This document shows positions 26,078 through 35,564 of a DNA stretch of 64,000 nucleotides, in pieces. Each line of letters begins with the position of its first letter. Positions within the stretch are counted from its first letter, which is position 1. The position numbers and the translations under genes are program-made. The notes beneath the pieces were generated by a model. That model was given only the letters and a program-made list of their open reading frames with translations. It was not told the DNA's origin and searched no databases. The stretch is from JBBSBY01 sp038205805 (GTDB lineage Bacteria > Desulfobacterota > Desulfomonilia > Desulfomonilales > Desulfomonilaceae): the NCBI GenBank assembly GCA_038205805.1, contig JBBRBO010000009.1:1-64000 (forward strand), in the 5' to 3' direction.

Positions 26078-27349
26078 ATGCGTATTCTTCACACCGTTGA
26101 ATCATACTTGCCGGCCAGACACGGTATGTCGGAAGTAGTGCGGCAATTATCCGAACGACTTGTTCTTATGGGACATGAGGTTACAGTGGCCACCAGCGCA
26201 GATGCGCAACGTACGGCATCAACAATTAATGCTGTCAAAATTGTGGAATTCGATTGCTCCGGTAATGTGGTTCGAGGCTTAGAAGGAGACGTAGCCGCAT
26301 ATCGCAATTTCTTGCTCACCTCCCGATTTGATATAATGACCAATTTTGCGGCCCAACAGTGGGCTACGGACATTGCTCTGCCGCTATTACCCGAAATTTC
26401 GGCTGCGAAGGTTTTTGTGCCGACCGGCTTTTCAGCTTTGTATGACGATCAATATAAGTCATATTACGAATCTATGGCAACATGGATGCGCAATTATGAC
26501 ATGAATGTCTTTTTATCCGAGACTTACCGAGATAGAGAATTTGCGAGACAGTGCGGTATCGAAAAATGTATTCTCATTCCGAATGGAGCTGCCGCTTCGG
26601 AATTTTTAGCGCCATCAGAGCAGACCTTTAGAGAACGATTGGGTATCACTGATGACGATTTTCTTGTTCTGCATGTGGGCGCATTCACAGGTGTAAAGGG
26701 GCACCTTGATGCAATAGAGATCTTTAGTCGATCTACGGTAAACAATGCGGCGCTTCTTTTGGTGTCTGATGATTTCGATGGACTTAACTGCTATGGCGCT
26801 AGTAAAATACCGGGAATGAGTGAGCACATCCGAAATATAGGCCGTTTCTTTTTCAAATACGATCATTTTAGGGTTTCCGGTAATATGCGTTTTCTGGATA
26901 TTGCAAAGAATAGGCATATGATTTCGAACAAATTGACAAAAAGAAGAATCATATTGAAGGCGTTATCGAGAAAGGACACCGTAGCGGCATATAAATGCGC
27001 CGATCTTTTCCTGTTCCCTTCTCATATAGAGTGTTCGCCGATCGTTCTTTTCGAATGTATGGCGTCCCGAACGCCTTTTCTCACCACTGATGTCGGCAAT
27101 GCGGAAGAAATTATTCAGTGGTCTCAAGGAGGAAAGCTCTTGCCTACGGAAAAAGAAGAGAGTGGGATGGGCCTTAGTTTTGCCAAAATACGTGAATCAT
27201 CTCAACTTCTATTCACTATAGTCAATGACCCTGATAAAAGGACCCAAATGGCTGAAGCCGGTTTCGAGGCGTGGCAAAAACGCTTCACGTGGGAGGTCAT
27301 CGCGAACCAATATCAACACCTTTACAAGCGGCTTCTGAGCGAAAAATGA
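26078..27349 (+). CDS. Family 4 glycosyltransferase
   Basis: 423-residue GT-B fold retaining transferase. The N-terminal acceptor domain begins MRILHTVESYLPARHGMSEVV with a Gly-rich turn; the donor domain carries LVLHVGAFTGVKGHLDAIEIF and the late E-x7-E motif region (FPSHIECSPIVLFECMA, about residues 310-327). About 60 residues around 245-305 do not fit the usual family pattern and may be an insertion. The stop codon overlaps the next start (ATGA). Confidence 0.85.
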   Translation: MRILHTVESYLPARHGMSEVVRQLSERLVLMGHEVTVATSADAQRTASTINAVKIVEFDCSGNVVRGLEGDVAAYRNFLLTSRFDIMTNFAAQQWATDIALPLLPEISAAKVFVPTGFSALYDDQYKSYYESMATWMRNYDMNVFLSETYRDREFARQCGIEKCILIPNGAAASEFLAPSEQTFRERLGITDDDFLVLHVGAFTGVKGHLDAIEIFSRSTVNNAALLLVSDDFDGLNCYGASKIPGMSEHIRNIGRFFFKYDHFRVSGNMRFLDIAKNRHMISNKLTKRRIILKALSRKDTVAAYKCADLFLFPSHIECSPIVLFECMASRTPFLTTDVGNAEEIIQWSQGGKLLPTEKEESGMGLSFAKIRESSQLLFTIVNDPDKRTQMAEAGFEAWQKRFTWEVIANQYQHLYKRLLSEK

Positions 27350-28242
27350 TTATCCTCGCTCTAAAAGGTGGACTTGGAAATCAAATGTTTCAGTATGCCT
27401 TGGGTAGACGCATGGCGCATATTCGCCGTACTGAACTAAAACTTGATTTGTCCTACTATGATTTTCAGGCTCACGGTATTACTGAAGATACTCCTAGAAA
27501 ATATCGTCTCTCCACACTCAATATTAAAGAAAGCATTGCTACGGACGAGGAAATTGCGCTTTTTTTCCCAACAGATAAGGTGAGCCTCAAATTGTTAAAT
27601 GGTTTAAGAAATCGTCTTTTACCTTATTATCTGGGGTCCATTGTAAAGGAAAAAGCGTCTTCTTTTGATCCTGCAATTCTTAAGACACGCAAACATGTAT
27701 ACTTGAACGGCTACTGGCAAACGGAAAAGTATTTTCTTGATTTAGCATCACTAATCCGCTCTGAATTTACCGTGAAGAGTCCCTTAAATGAGATAAACCT
27801 ATCAATCGCAAACCAAATGAGACCCACAAATTCCGTCAGTATCCACGTGCGGAGAGGTGATTACATAATCAACCAAGCTACTCATGATTTCCACGGAGTT
27901 TGCTCTTTAGATTATTACAAGCGGGCGGTCGCCGAAATAAGCGCCGAAATCACTGACCCCCTGTTTTTTGTTTTTTCCGACGATCCTGAGTGGACGCAAG
28001 ACAATATTCAACTACATCACCCTACGGTATTTGTCACCCACAACGGCGTTGAGGAAGAATACGAAGATCTCCGGCTCATGAGCTTATGCAAGCACCATAT
28101 AATAGCAAACAGTTCCTTTAGCTGGTGGGGCGCATGGCTCGGGACGAATAGAGACAAAATCGTCATTGCCCCTAAGAAATGGTTTAATACAGCCGATATG
28201 GATACGAAGGATCTGTTGCCCGAAAGATGGCGAAAAATGTAA
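27346..28242 (+). CDS. Family 11 fucosyltransferase-like (alpha-1,2-fucosyltransferase)
   Basis: 298-residue GT11 enzyme recognised by GGLGNQMFQYALGRRMA at the N-terminus, the donor-binding motif HVRRGDY near residue 167, and the later FSDDPEW and NSSFSWWGAWL motifs. The family transfers L-fucose from GDP-fucose to galactose O-2. It starts ATG at 27346, overlapping the upstream stop by ATGA; the open frame extends further 5' inside the preceding gene. It implies that the glycan contains fucose, although no GDP-fucose synthesis genes are present here. Confidence 0.92.
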   Translation: MIILALKGGLGNQMFQYALGRRMAHIRRTELKLDLSYYDFQAHGITEDTPRKYRLSTLNIKESIATDEEIALFFPTDKVSLKLLNGLRNRLLPYYLGSIVKEKASSFDPAILKTRKHVYLNGYWQTEKYFLDLASLIRSEFTVKSPLNEINLSIANQMRPTNSVSIHVRRGDYIINQATHDFHGVCSLDYYKRAVAEISAEITDPLFFVFSDDPEWTQDNIQLHHPTVFVTHNGVEEEYEDLRLMSLCKHHIIANSSFSWWGAWLGTNRDKIVIAPKKWFNTADMDTKDLLPERWRKM

Positions 28243-28263
28243 TATATGTAAGGATTGGACAGA

Positions 28264-29301
28264 ATGAACCCAAAACTTACCGTCTTCATGCCCGTCTACA
28301 ACGCTGAACTCTATTTGCGTGAGGCGATTGAAAGTATTCTCAATCAGTCCTACTGCGATTTTCACTTTCTTATAGTGTCGGACGGCTCTACAGACGGCAG
28401 TGTAGATATTATACGGTCTTACTCCGATCCTAGAATTAAATTATTACAGCCGCAACATATGGGCTATTCGCTCATTATGAATTTTGGACTCGAACGAGCC
28501 GACAGTAAATTTCTGGCCTTGATGGATTCCGACGACATCAGCTTGCCTAATCGTCTGGAAAAACAGATTGCTTTTTTGGAAGATCATCCCGAGATCGGCG
28601 CCTGCGGCACATGGGTCCAGACAATCGGGGATAAGTCAGGTCAAATATGGAAGTATGCGACGGACGCGGATGAAGTACATTGCCGGTCCTTGTTCAATAT
28701 GTCTGTTGCGCACCCGACGCTGATGCTCAGGTTGGATACTCTGAATAAATCAGGCACTCGCTACAATCCTGAATATTATTATGCATGTGATTGGGAGTTT
28801 CTCCAGCAATGTGTTAAATCTTTCTCGATAGCAAACATCCCGGAGACCTTGGTTCATTACAGGATCCGCGAAGGCAGTTGCAGCCGTGAAAATGCCGAAC
28901 GAATGAAGTCACACCGGTACGCGATAGCCGCTAAGGCGCTCAAAGGAATAGGTATCAACGTCTCTGATGAGCAGCTAAACCTTCATTTTGCGATTGTAGA
29001 TCGCACCTTTCAAAGACATATCGATAAGCTTCACCGCATTGATGAGTGGTTGGCTCTTTTGGAACAGAAGAACAGTATAAGCGCCAAGTATCCGACGAAT
29101 ACATTTAAGAAAGTCATTGCAGGTCTTTGGTACGAAATAAATTCCCTGGCCGCTGAAATCGGACCGTCAGTGTGGCGGGAATTCAATCGTTCCGATTTAC
29201 GGAAACTAGCCAATACCGGTTTGCGATTGAATGTGAAACTTTTGCTGAAAAGTATCATCAGATGGGATCGTCGCGGGCGGAGCATCGGCACAGCGCAATG
29301 A
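28264..29301 (+). CDS. Family 2 glycosyltransferase
   Basis: 345-residue GT-A transferase: LTVFMPVYNAELYLREAIES, FLIVSDGSTDGSVDII and LMDSDDISLPNRLEKQ (DxD near residue 87), then ACDWEFLQQC in the acceptor region. The ATG at 28264 has AAGGA upstream; the ORF opens three codons earlier at a TTG. It overlaps the next gene by ATGA. One of several GT2 enzymes in the cluster; specificity unknown. Confidence 0.87.
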   Translation: MNPKLTVFMPVYNAELYLREAIESILNQSYCDFHFLIVSDGSTDGSVDIIRSYSDPRIKLLQPQHMGYSLIMNFGLERADSKFLALMDSDDISLPNRLEKQIAFLEDHPEIGACGTWVQTIGDKSGQIWKYATDADEVHCRSLFNMSVAHPTLMLRLDTLNKSGTRYNPEYYYACDWEFLQQCVKSFSIANIPETLVHYRIREGSCSRENAERMKSHRYAIAAKALKGIGINVSDEQLNLHFAIVDRTFQRHIDKLHRIDEWLALLEQKNSISAKYPTNTFKKVIAGLWYEINSLAAEIGPSVWREFNRSDLRKLANTGLRLNVKLLLKSIIRWDRRGRSIGTAQ

Positions 29302-30227
29302 AGCTCTCAATCGTGCTTTGCACGTACAATAGATCGCATTTACTCCAAGAAAGTCTGGGAAGCCTTTGCCGGCAGGATGCGGAGACTTCCTCCTTCGAGA
29401 TACTGGTGGTTGATAATAATTCAACGGATGACACTCGGACAGTTGTGAAGGCTTACCTTACCTCCTACCCGAACGTGCGATACATCTTAGAAGAAAAACA
29501 AGGCCTCTCGCATGCACGGAACCGAGGATATCAAGAAGCTGCCGGCGAATACGTAGGATACTTCGACGATGACGCCAAGGCGCCGTCGGACTGGGTCAGC
29601 AAGGCTCTGGTGATTATCGACGCGAAACATCCCAATGTTTTCGGTGGCCCGTATTATGCTTTTTACAACACACCCAAACCACGTTGGTTTAAAAATGACT
29701 ATGGATCGAATGTTTTAGCTCCATATCCAAAAGAATTGGTCGAAAATGAATTTCTTACGGGCACAAATATCTTCTTTGAACGCGACCTGTTATCATCTTT
29801 GGGAGGTTTCAACCCAAAATTAGGAATGTGCGGGGCCGGCTTGGGCTACGGGGAAGAGACACAGATTATCATCGAGGCACGGCGAAGCGTCAAAAATCTC
29901 ACAGTCTATTACGATCCCCAACTTTATGTATATCATTTGGTGCAGCCTGCTAAAATGCGGTTGATTCCGGCAGCCAAAAGGCACTTTATTGACGGCCGCT
30001 ATTCTTATAGACTCTTTGGTGATACAAAGCCGCCGTTGTTCATGTCCTTTGCAAAACTCTGCGCCTATACGCTCTGGATTTGCTACGATCTAACACTTGG
30101 AGTTCTCTTGCGAAACCGAATGAGGTATCCTTTCTTTCAGAATTATACTTACGAGCATACGCTGAAACTGATGCGCGGAATCGGCAACGCCTACCAGCGG
30201 TTTCTTAGCGCCATACGTGCAAAATGA
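29298..30227 (+). CDS. Family 2 glycosyltransferase
   Basis: 309-residue GT-A transferase with SIVLCTYNRSHLLQESLGSL, ILVVDNNSTDDT, and YFDDDAKAPSDW as the DxD region (about residues 90-101), followed by GGPYYAFY and GEETQIIIEA. The type resembles GT2 enzymes that work on rhamnan or other O-chains. Start and stop both overlap neighbours by ATGA, so the four genes 26078-31234 are one translationally coupled unit. Confidence 0.87.
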   Translation: MKLSIVLCTYNRSHLLQESLGSLCRQDAETSSFEILVVDNNSTDDTRTVVKAYLTSYPNVRYILEEKQGLSHARNRGYQEAAGEYVGYFDDDAKAPSDWVSKALVIIDAKHPNVFGGPYYAFYNTPKPRWFKNDYGSNVLAPYPKELVENEFLTGTNIFFERDLLSSLGGFNPKLGMCGAGLGYGEETQIIIEARRSVKNLTVYYDPQLYVYHLVQPAKMRLIPAAKRHFIDGRYSYRLFGDTKPPLFMSFAKLCAYTLWICYDLTLGVLLRNRMRYPFFQNYTYEHTLKLMRGIGNAYQRFLSAIRAK

Positions 30228-31234
30228 ATAATGTCAAAACCCCTGTCGCCTTCCTTATCTTCAATCGACCGGATACCACCGAGCGGGTGTTTGCGGCGAT
30301 AAGAAACGCACGCCCGAAGCGGCTGCTCGTCGTAGCCGATGGCCCACGGTCCACACATCCGGATGATGGACGAAAATGCCGAGCCGCACGGTCAATCATC
30401 GAGGGAGTGGACTGGGATTGCGAAGTTCTTAAGAATTACTCGGACGTAAACCTGGGCTGCAAACGCCGCGTCTCATCAGGCTTGGACTGGGTGTTCTCAG
30501 CGGTTGATCGAGCCATTATCCTCGAAGACGACATTCTCCCCGATCCGACATTCTTCCCCTATTGCGACGAACTGCTTGAACGATACGCTGAGGACGAGCG
30601 CGTAGGCGCAATCTGCGGCTGCAACTTTCAGGATGGGATAAAGCGTTCCACAGCGAGCTACTACTTTTCCCGTTATGGCCATATCTGGGGTTGGGCATCT
30701 TGGGCAAGGGCTTGGAAATATTATGATGTGAATATGAATCTGTGGCCGATAATACGAGACGGTAACCAGCTTCAAAATATTATCGAAAACAAGAGAACCC
30801 TCGCCTACTGTTCGGAACGATTTGAAGCGACCTACAAAGGGGAAATCGACACGTGGGATTATCAATGGACATTTGCCTGCTGGATCCAAAATATGTCGGC
30901 GATTCTACCGGAGGTAAATCTCATCCAAAATATAGGTTTCGGAGAAGATGCAACTCACACAACCAATTCTACCGACAATGAGGTTATGCTGCGCCCGAAA
31001 TCCCTCACTTTTCCACTCAAGCATCCTGAACTTCTTATAAGAAATACAATTGCGGATGCCTACACGGAAGATAAGCTCGGATGGAAAAAGATGCGTTTAT
31101 GGAGACGCCTTCTTTTCTCCTGCGCTACCTTTTTCTCTCTACTGATACGAGGGGAGTTCAAGATGATACATTCGAAGCTGAGACGACGATTACATGGCCG
31201 TCTCAAGCCCAATCAACCATTACCTATTGAATAA
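30224..31234 (+). CDS. GT-A fold glycosyltransferase-like protein (HlpA/GNT-I-like)
   Basis: 336-residue protein: TPVAFLIFNRPDTTERVFAAIRNARPKRLLVVADGPR at the start and IILEDDILPDPTFF (about residues 100-113) are the signature of the nucleotide-diphospho-sugar transferase group annotated as hemolytic protein HlpA-like or GNT-I-like. HIWGWASWARAWKYYD follows. A role in glycan assembly is supported by coupling to the upstream GT2. Its 3' end overlaps the converging gene on the other strand by 11 bp. Confidence 0.78.
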   Translation: MNNVKTPVAFLIFNRPDTTERVFAAIRNARPKRLLVVADGPRSTHPDDGRKCRAARSIIEGVDWDCEVLKNYSDVNLGCKRRVSSGLDWVFSAVDRAIILEDDILPDPTFFPYCDELLERYAEDERVGAICGCNFQDGIKRSTASYYFSRYGHIWGWASWARAWKYYDVNMNLWPIIRDGNQLQNIIENKRTLAYCSERFEATYKGEIDTWDYQWTFACWIQNMSAILPEVNLIQNIGFGEDATHTTNSTDNEVMLRPKSLTFPLKHPELLIRNTIADAYTEDKLGWKKMRLWRRLLFSCATFFSLLIRGEFKMIHSKLRRRLHGRLKPNQPLPIE

Positions 31235-32216
31235 TGCGCCGCCATGCAGCGCTGTAAAGTGGATATACCGACTCGATAGGCGCCGTCCTTTGGTCTTCCC
31301 CCTCGTCCAAAATCACCACACGGAGATCCTTTATCAGATGCGCTCGGCCTTCCCCTCGAACGAATGTAAGCCTGCCGGCTTCATCGCGGGAGTCGCGGTG
31401 GCGAGATGGTAAGGCTTCCCGTGCGATGATTTTTCCGTCGAGGGCCGTAAAACAATCATTTCGGACAAAAAAGGCGTTAATGCCGCTGGTGGAGGTGCCC
31501 ACAAACTCATATCCTTTTTGTGTCATTAGCAGCTGAAAAGCCTTTATGGAAGCCCCATAATATTGACCGGAGCAATGCGCGCTCAAGCGTTGAAAATCCG
31601 GCTGATAGGGAATGGTAACAGCTCGTAGATCACCGAAAATGGCATTGTATTCGCAAACGATAATCCGTGGTGAAATTGCCGTTATCGCATCCAGCGCCCA
31701 ATAGTCATTTCCGTCTATATCGACACTCAACAGGCCGATGTCGCCCCTTATCCCGGCGTTTGTCAGCAACTCGTTGATGTTTTCACGCGTAATAAAAGCC
31801 GGTACGGCCGTCAGATCGTGACGCCAGTAAATATCTTCGCCGGCTACACTTTTCATGTGCTCTGGGTTACCGTCCATTATTAACCCGCGCCAGTTACGAT
31901 TTTGGAGCAAGAACCTGGTATTGCTTTCGGTGTAATTCTCCACGCCGAATTCGACGAAGGTGGTATTTTTGATAGGAATGTTTTCAATCAACCAGTCAAT
32001 AATTCCGTCCTCACCACCTTGTGAGTAGACCCTGAATTCCACTTCTCCCAAAGACTCGATAGTTTTTTTATTACGGATGTCCCAGGACGCTCTACGCCCC
32101 GACAAAAGAAGATCCCTTTCCGAAGCTTGACGTATGAAAGAGGCATCATGGTTTATTCGGTTGAGCGTAGCGTATATCTTTTTAAGGGTCCTTATAGGGT
32201 TTTGCAGGAATTCCAC
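31224..32216 (-). CDS. FkbM-like methyltransferase-type protein
   Basis: 330-residue protein on the opposite strand to the rest of the cluster. VYSQGGEDGIIDWLIENI, TTFVEFGVENYTESNTRFLL and LLSVDIDGNDYWALDAI resemble the FkbM-type glycan-associated methyltransferases, with a SAM-site-like EFGVENY in place of the usual DVGAN. I recognise the group but not a tested function. It overlaps the converging gene at its 3' end. Same AT-rich composition as the neighbours, so it arrived with the island. Confidence 0.65.
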   Translation of the reverse strand: MEFLQNPIRTLKKIYATLNRINHDASFIRQASERDLLLSGRRASWDIRNKKTIESLGEVEFRVYSQGGEDGIIDWLIENIPIKNTTFVEFGVENYTESNTRFLLQNRNWRGLIMDGNPEHMKSVAGEDIYWRHDLTAVPAFITRENINELLTNAGIRGDIGLLSVDIDGNDYWALDAITAISPRIIVCEYNAIFGDLRAVTIPYQPDFQRLSAHCSGQYYGASIKAFQLLMTQKGYEFVGTSTSGINAFFVRNDCFTALDGKIIAREALPSRHRDSRDEAGRLTFVRGEGRAHLIKDLRVVILDEGEDQRTAPIESVYPLYSAAWRRIIQ

Positions 32217-32431
32217 TATGAATGTCTCCTGAGACTAATATATTCGGTCGGTTCAGGCGCCGTAGTCCAGCGCTGAAGCTCGAAAGAGACCGCCGGCCGG
32301 CGTTAAGCTGAGAACGAAAGTTTCCATTTACGATGGAAGACAAACCCGACACATGATAGAATCATTGCGGGAGTTGTCAACAAGGATAACGCAGTCCTGG
32401 ATTATCACACTCATCATCGGAGCCCTAACAG

Positions 32432-34399
32432 GTGAACCCAACGGAAAGCAATGCGCGAATCGGCATAAATATGTGCCCGTTTTCCAGTTCCGAAGGTGGA
32501 GGAATCATACATTATGGGCTTAGCCTCTTTAGAGAACTTGCCGACCTTGTTCCTGAACGGGTAAGGATTTTCTACTGTGATCGTGGCGTACCTCTCCTCA
32601 GTCCCACGCTGAATGCTCCCCATCTCAAAAAAATCAAACTGGACGGCGCTCGTGGAATGCTCGAGCACAAGAAAGCCATGGACGTTCTGCTCAATCCTTT
32701 TCCTTGGCCCGACATCACCATTCCGGATCTCCCCTTAGTCAATTTTTTGCCCGACATTCAGGAACAATATTACCCGAAATTTTTTTCACAGGCGGCCCTA
32801 ACGAACCGTGGGATCTACTACGGGCATTCGGCGCGGGCTTCCACCATCCTGATTGTGCCGTCGCACTACACGAAAAAGACCATCGTCGAGAAATTCCACG
32901 TTGCACCGGAAAAGATCGCCGTCATCTACCACGGCGCCCATCCCATGTTCAGCGACGCGTCCGAACCGGGCGTCAAACCGGCTACCCTCCGCGAGGACCT
33001 GCACGGCTATCTCTTCTATCCCTCAAACCCGTGGTTTCACAAGAACCACACGGCGCTCCTGGACGCGCTGGCGCTCCTCAACGCCGAACATGGGCGCACG
33101 GTCCCGTGCGTCTTCACCGGGCACCTCATGGAGCACACTCCCGGTTATGTGGACCTGCCGGCCGAAATAGCCCGCCGCGACCTGGGCGATCAGGTGTTCC
33201 ATCTTGGACGCGTGAGCCTCAAGGAGCTGAAGTACCTCTACTTGAACGCAGCGGCCTTGGTCCTACCCAGCTTGTTCGAGGGCTTCGGGATTCCCCTGGT
33301 GGAGGCCATGGCCACAGGCTGCCCCATCGTGGCATCCGACCGCACGAGCATCCCCGAAGTCGCAGGGGAAGCGGGCCTCTACTTCAACCCCGATGATCCC
33401 CGAGATATCGCCCATAAGATCAGTCGCCTCTTCAACGACCCCGAGCAAACGCGCATCCGCGTGGAAATCGGCCGGGAGCGCGCCAAAACCTTCTCGGACC
33501 GCAAAATGGCCGAAGAAACCCTCGTAGTCCTGGAACGCGCCTACTACGAAGCCGGCGCCCCTTCTCTCAAGGCCCGCGCCTCGGAGCTACCCGGCGCCAA
33601 GCCCGTGCTAAGCTGCGTCGTGATGCCCTCAGGCGAAAGCTCCCGAGCCGTAGGCGAACTCGCCCATCTCGTGACCGCATCCGCCGGCCGCTTGCAGGTC
33701 ATCCTTGTTGAGCCGCCCGGAGAAGAGCGGCGCTCCGTCGAACCTGCCACCTACGGCATCGACCGCATACCCGCCGGCGTGGACTTCACCCGCTCCCTCG
33801 AAGCCGCCCTTTCACGAAGCCGCGGGGAGTTCATCATGCTCTCGGACGGTCGGGCCATCCCTTGGGAATCCTTTGTGGATTACATGGCCGTGTATCGAGA
33901 CTCGCTGCGCCTTGCGGGGGATGTGCTCTACGGCGACCCAGTCTACGTGGACTCGGCGGGAACCCTATGGAGCCCGATGCTTCCCGGCATGACGGACTTG
34001 GAGAAACGCGTCTTGTGCTGCGGGAATTTCGCCTTTGTTGTGCGCAAAAAGGCCCTGGAAGAGCTAACGGCGACCGCCGGCACGGATTGCCCCAGCCTCC
34101 ACAGCCTAGCCGAGCGCCTTTGGGACACAAGGGAGAGGCGCGAGCTTTTCCGCCCAGTGAGCGTCACCCGGAAAGTGGATAACGGCCCAGCCGCTATGTC
34201 GGCGCAGAAATTCACCGTCTTACTTAGGCGATACCTGGCGCATCGACCCGCGGTCAGCCGAGCGCTGGAATCCCCCGCATTCTATCGACTGGCGCGCATA
34301 GGAGCGGCAATCTACGTGCTATTACCGGTTGCTGGACGCCGGCGGCTATTTGCCGCTGCAAAGACGTTGTTACTCAAGACGCGCGGCGGAGCCACGTGA
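32432..34399 (+). CDS. Family 4 glycosyltransferase with an extra C-terminal GT2-like domain
   Basis: 655-residue protein. Residues 1-375 are a complete GT4 transferase (IGINMCPFSSSEGGGIIHYG, HLGRVSLKELKYLYLNAAALVLPS, LFEGFGIPLVEAMATGCPIV with its E-x7-E motif). Residues about 390-560 resemble part of a GT2 domain (SRGEFIMLSDGRAIPWESF), with the DxD reduced to SDGR, so it is probably not catalytic. The C-terminus has a hydrophobic segment (about 625-645). It starts at GTG. The first 370 bases are AT-richer; from about 32800 composition returns to host-like, marking the right edge of the island. Confidence 0.82.
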   Translation: MNPTESNARIGINMCPFSSSEGGGIIHYGLSLFRELADLVPERVRIFYCDRGVPLLSPTLNAPHLKKIKLDGARGMLEHKKAMDVLLNPFPWPDITIPDLPLVNFLPDIQEQYYPKFFSQAALTNRGIYYGHSARASTILIVPSHYTKKTIVEKFHVAPEKIAVIYHGAHPMFSDASEPGVKPATLREDLHGYLFYPSNPWFHKNHTALLDALALLNAEHGRTVPCVFTGHLMEHTPGYVDLPAEIARRDLGDQVFHLGRVSLKELKYLYLNAAALVLPSLFEGFGIPLVEAMATGCPIVASDRTSIPEVAGEAGLYFNPDDPRDIAHKISRLFNDPEQTRIRVEIGRERAKTFSDRKMAEETLVVLERAYYEAGAPSLKARASELPGAKPVLSCVVMPSGESSRAVGELAHLVTASAGRLQVILVEPPGEERRSVEPATYGIDRIPAGVDFTRSLEAALSRSRGEFIMLSDGRAIPWESFVDYMAVYRDSLRLAGDVLYGDPVYVDSAGTLWSPMLPGMTDLEKRVLCCGNFAFVVRKKALEELTATAGTDCPSLHSLAERLWDTRERRELFRPVSVTRKVDNGPAAMSAQKFTVLLRRYLAHRPAVSRALESPAFYRLARIGAAIYVLLPVAGRRRLFAAAKTLLLKTRGGAT

Positions 34400-34542
34400 C
34401 CCCATTACGCCTCTACATACGCAAAACTCGCAGGCACGTTCTTGAGCGGGCTCCCCAACCGCTCAGCCGCTAACCACATAGTAGAATGCGACAAGCGGGA
34501 GTCGGAGATACGAGTGAAGAAGCGATGGTCACAACTTATTGA

Positions 34543-34779
34543 TCAGAGGTGATCTAAGAAATTTTGAGGGGATACTCCGGCTTGTTTCAGAATGCCGCGT
34601 AGCGTTCCAACGGCAAGTTCCCGATGCAAAGGGACTACGCATCCAATCTCGGCTTCCGGCATTTTCTTCAGGACGACATGACTTCCACGCTGCCTGACTT
34701 GCACAAAACCCAAGCGCTCCAACGTTCGAATAACGGCCCTTCCCGAGACGGCCTTCAGTTCAACCATATGTCGCTTCAA
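34543..34779 (-). CDS. hicA: HicA-family toxin (mRNA interferase)
   Basis: 78-residue HicA/YcfA protein: SGRAVIRTLERLGFVQVRQRGSHVVLKK contains the conserved Gly-Ser-His with the catalytic His near residue 34, followed by VVPLHRELAVGTLRGILKQAGVS. Homologues are double-stranded-RNA-binding-fold RNases that cut mRNA. It overlaps the end of hicB by 20 bp; a second Met five codons in is another possible start. It sits within the polysaccharide locus. Confidence 0.9.
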   Translation of the reverse strand: MKRHMVELKAVSGRAVIRTLERLGFVQVRQRGSHVVLKKMPEAEIGCVVPLHRELAVGTLRGILKQAGVSPQNFLDHL

Positions 34780-34969
34780 ACGTAGTCATGATTACTCGAG
34801 AAGTTTTCGGATGCGGAAATTCCTCAAGATACAACTCAGTGGCCTCTTTGAGATTGGCCACAGCTTCCTCCAGCGTGTAGCCTTGGCTTACCGTGCCCAC
34901 CTCGGGGCATTGGGCCACGAACAGGTCTTCTTCCTTGTGAACAACCGCTGTATAAGTTCGTTCAGACAT
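34760..34969 (-). CDS. hicB: HicB-family antitoxin
   Basis: 69-residue protein with the HicB fold sequence YTAVVHKEEDLFVAQCPEVGTVSQGYTLEEAVANLKEATELYL arranged as strand-strand-helix. No C-terminal DNA-binding extension is present, so it is the short form. It precedes hicA, the antitoxin-first order. Upstream, GGTATACC near 34994 is a perfect 8-bp palindrome that could be an operator. GGGAG stands about ten bases before the start codon. Confidence 0.9.
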   Translation of the reverse strand: MSERTYTAVVHKEEDLFVAQCPEVGTVSQGYTLEEAVANLKEATELYLEEFPHPKTSRVIMTTFEATYG

Positions 34970-35268
34970 GGCATTATCACTCCCTCACGTATGGTATACC
35001 CTTTGGCCGGGGGTTTCAATGCACATCCAGTGGTGCACGAACATCGTGCATAGCAATGCCATCGTGGCTCACGGGCACAAGGAGTATTCTCGCAGGCGCT
35101 CTATCTGATGACCCGGGTGAGGCCCTCCCGGCGGAGATAGACCTGATGAGATTCGACAAGCGGCAGATGAAGGCATTCTGGGGATTACAATCAGTCGTTG
35201 TTCGGTGGTTCTGCCGGGAGACAAATCCGGCGGGTTCCGCGCTGCCGGCGACCGCTAAAAACGCCGCT
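34970..35268. other. Intergenic stretch between hicB and repeat P3
   Basis: No recognisable gene. An 85-codon forward ORF at 35056-35313 has no ribosome site and runs into repeat P3, so I do not call it. A small palindrome lies close to the hicB start. Confidence 0.35.
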
Positions 35269-35385
35269 ACGCCGCTCTATAAGGGATTTTACTTTTTTGG
35301 GTTGACAAGATAATGTAATAGTATAGCATAGAAAGTAGGGCTTAGACAATCTTTATTTCAGAAAACGCCGTCGCATTCTTGGAAG
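35262..35385 (+). repeat. P-family repeat, copy P3, with promoter-like core
   Basis: Shares AACGCCGCTA, AAGGGATTTTAC, TTGACA (35302-35307), 16 bases and TAGCAT (35324-35329), then AATCTTTATTTCAGAAAA with P1. Here the downstream gene in the same direction is a glycosyltransferase at 35619, so this copy could drive it. Confidence 0.65.
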
Positions 35386-35564
35386 GGTTCAGCAGCCTCA
35401 AGGCTTTTGTATGCCCCGTAAACCCTTAGCAAAAAACCATGTATCTACAGATACATGCCCATTAAGACGGGACTAAAAACGTACCAAATGAATAGACCTC
35501 ACGTATACTAGACGTAGACGCCGGCGAGCAAAGATCGAGCAGTGAGCCGACCTGCCGTAACAAA

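Noticed and set aside
35056..35313. 85-codon forward ORF after hicB
   Set aside because: No ribosome site, runs into repeat P3, no family resemblance.
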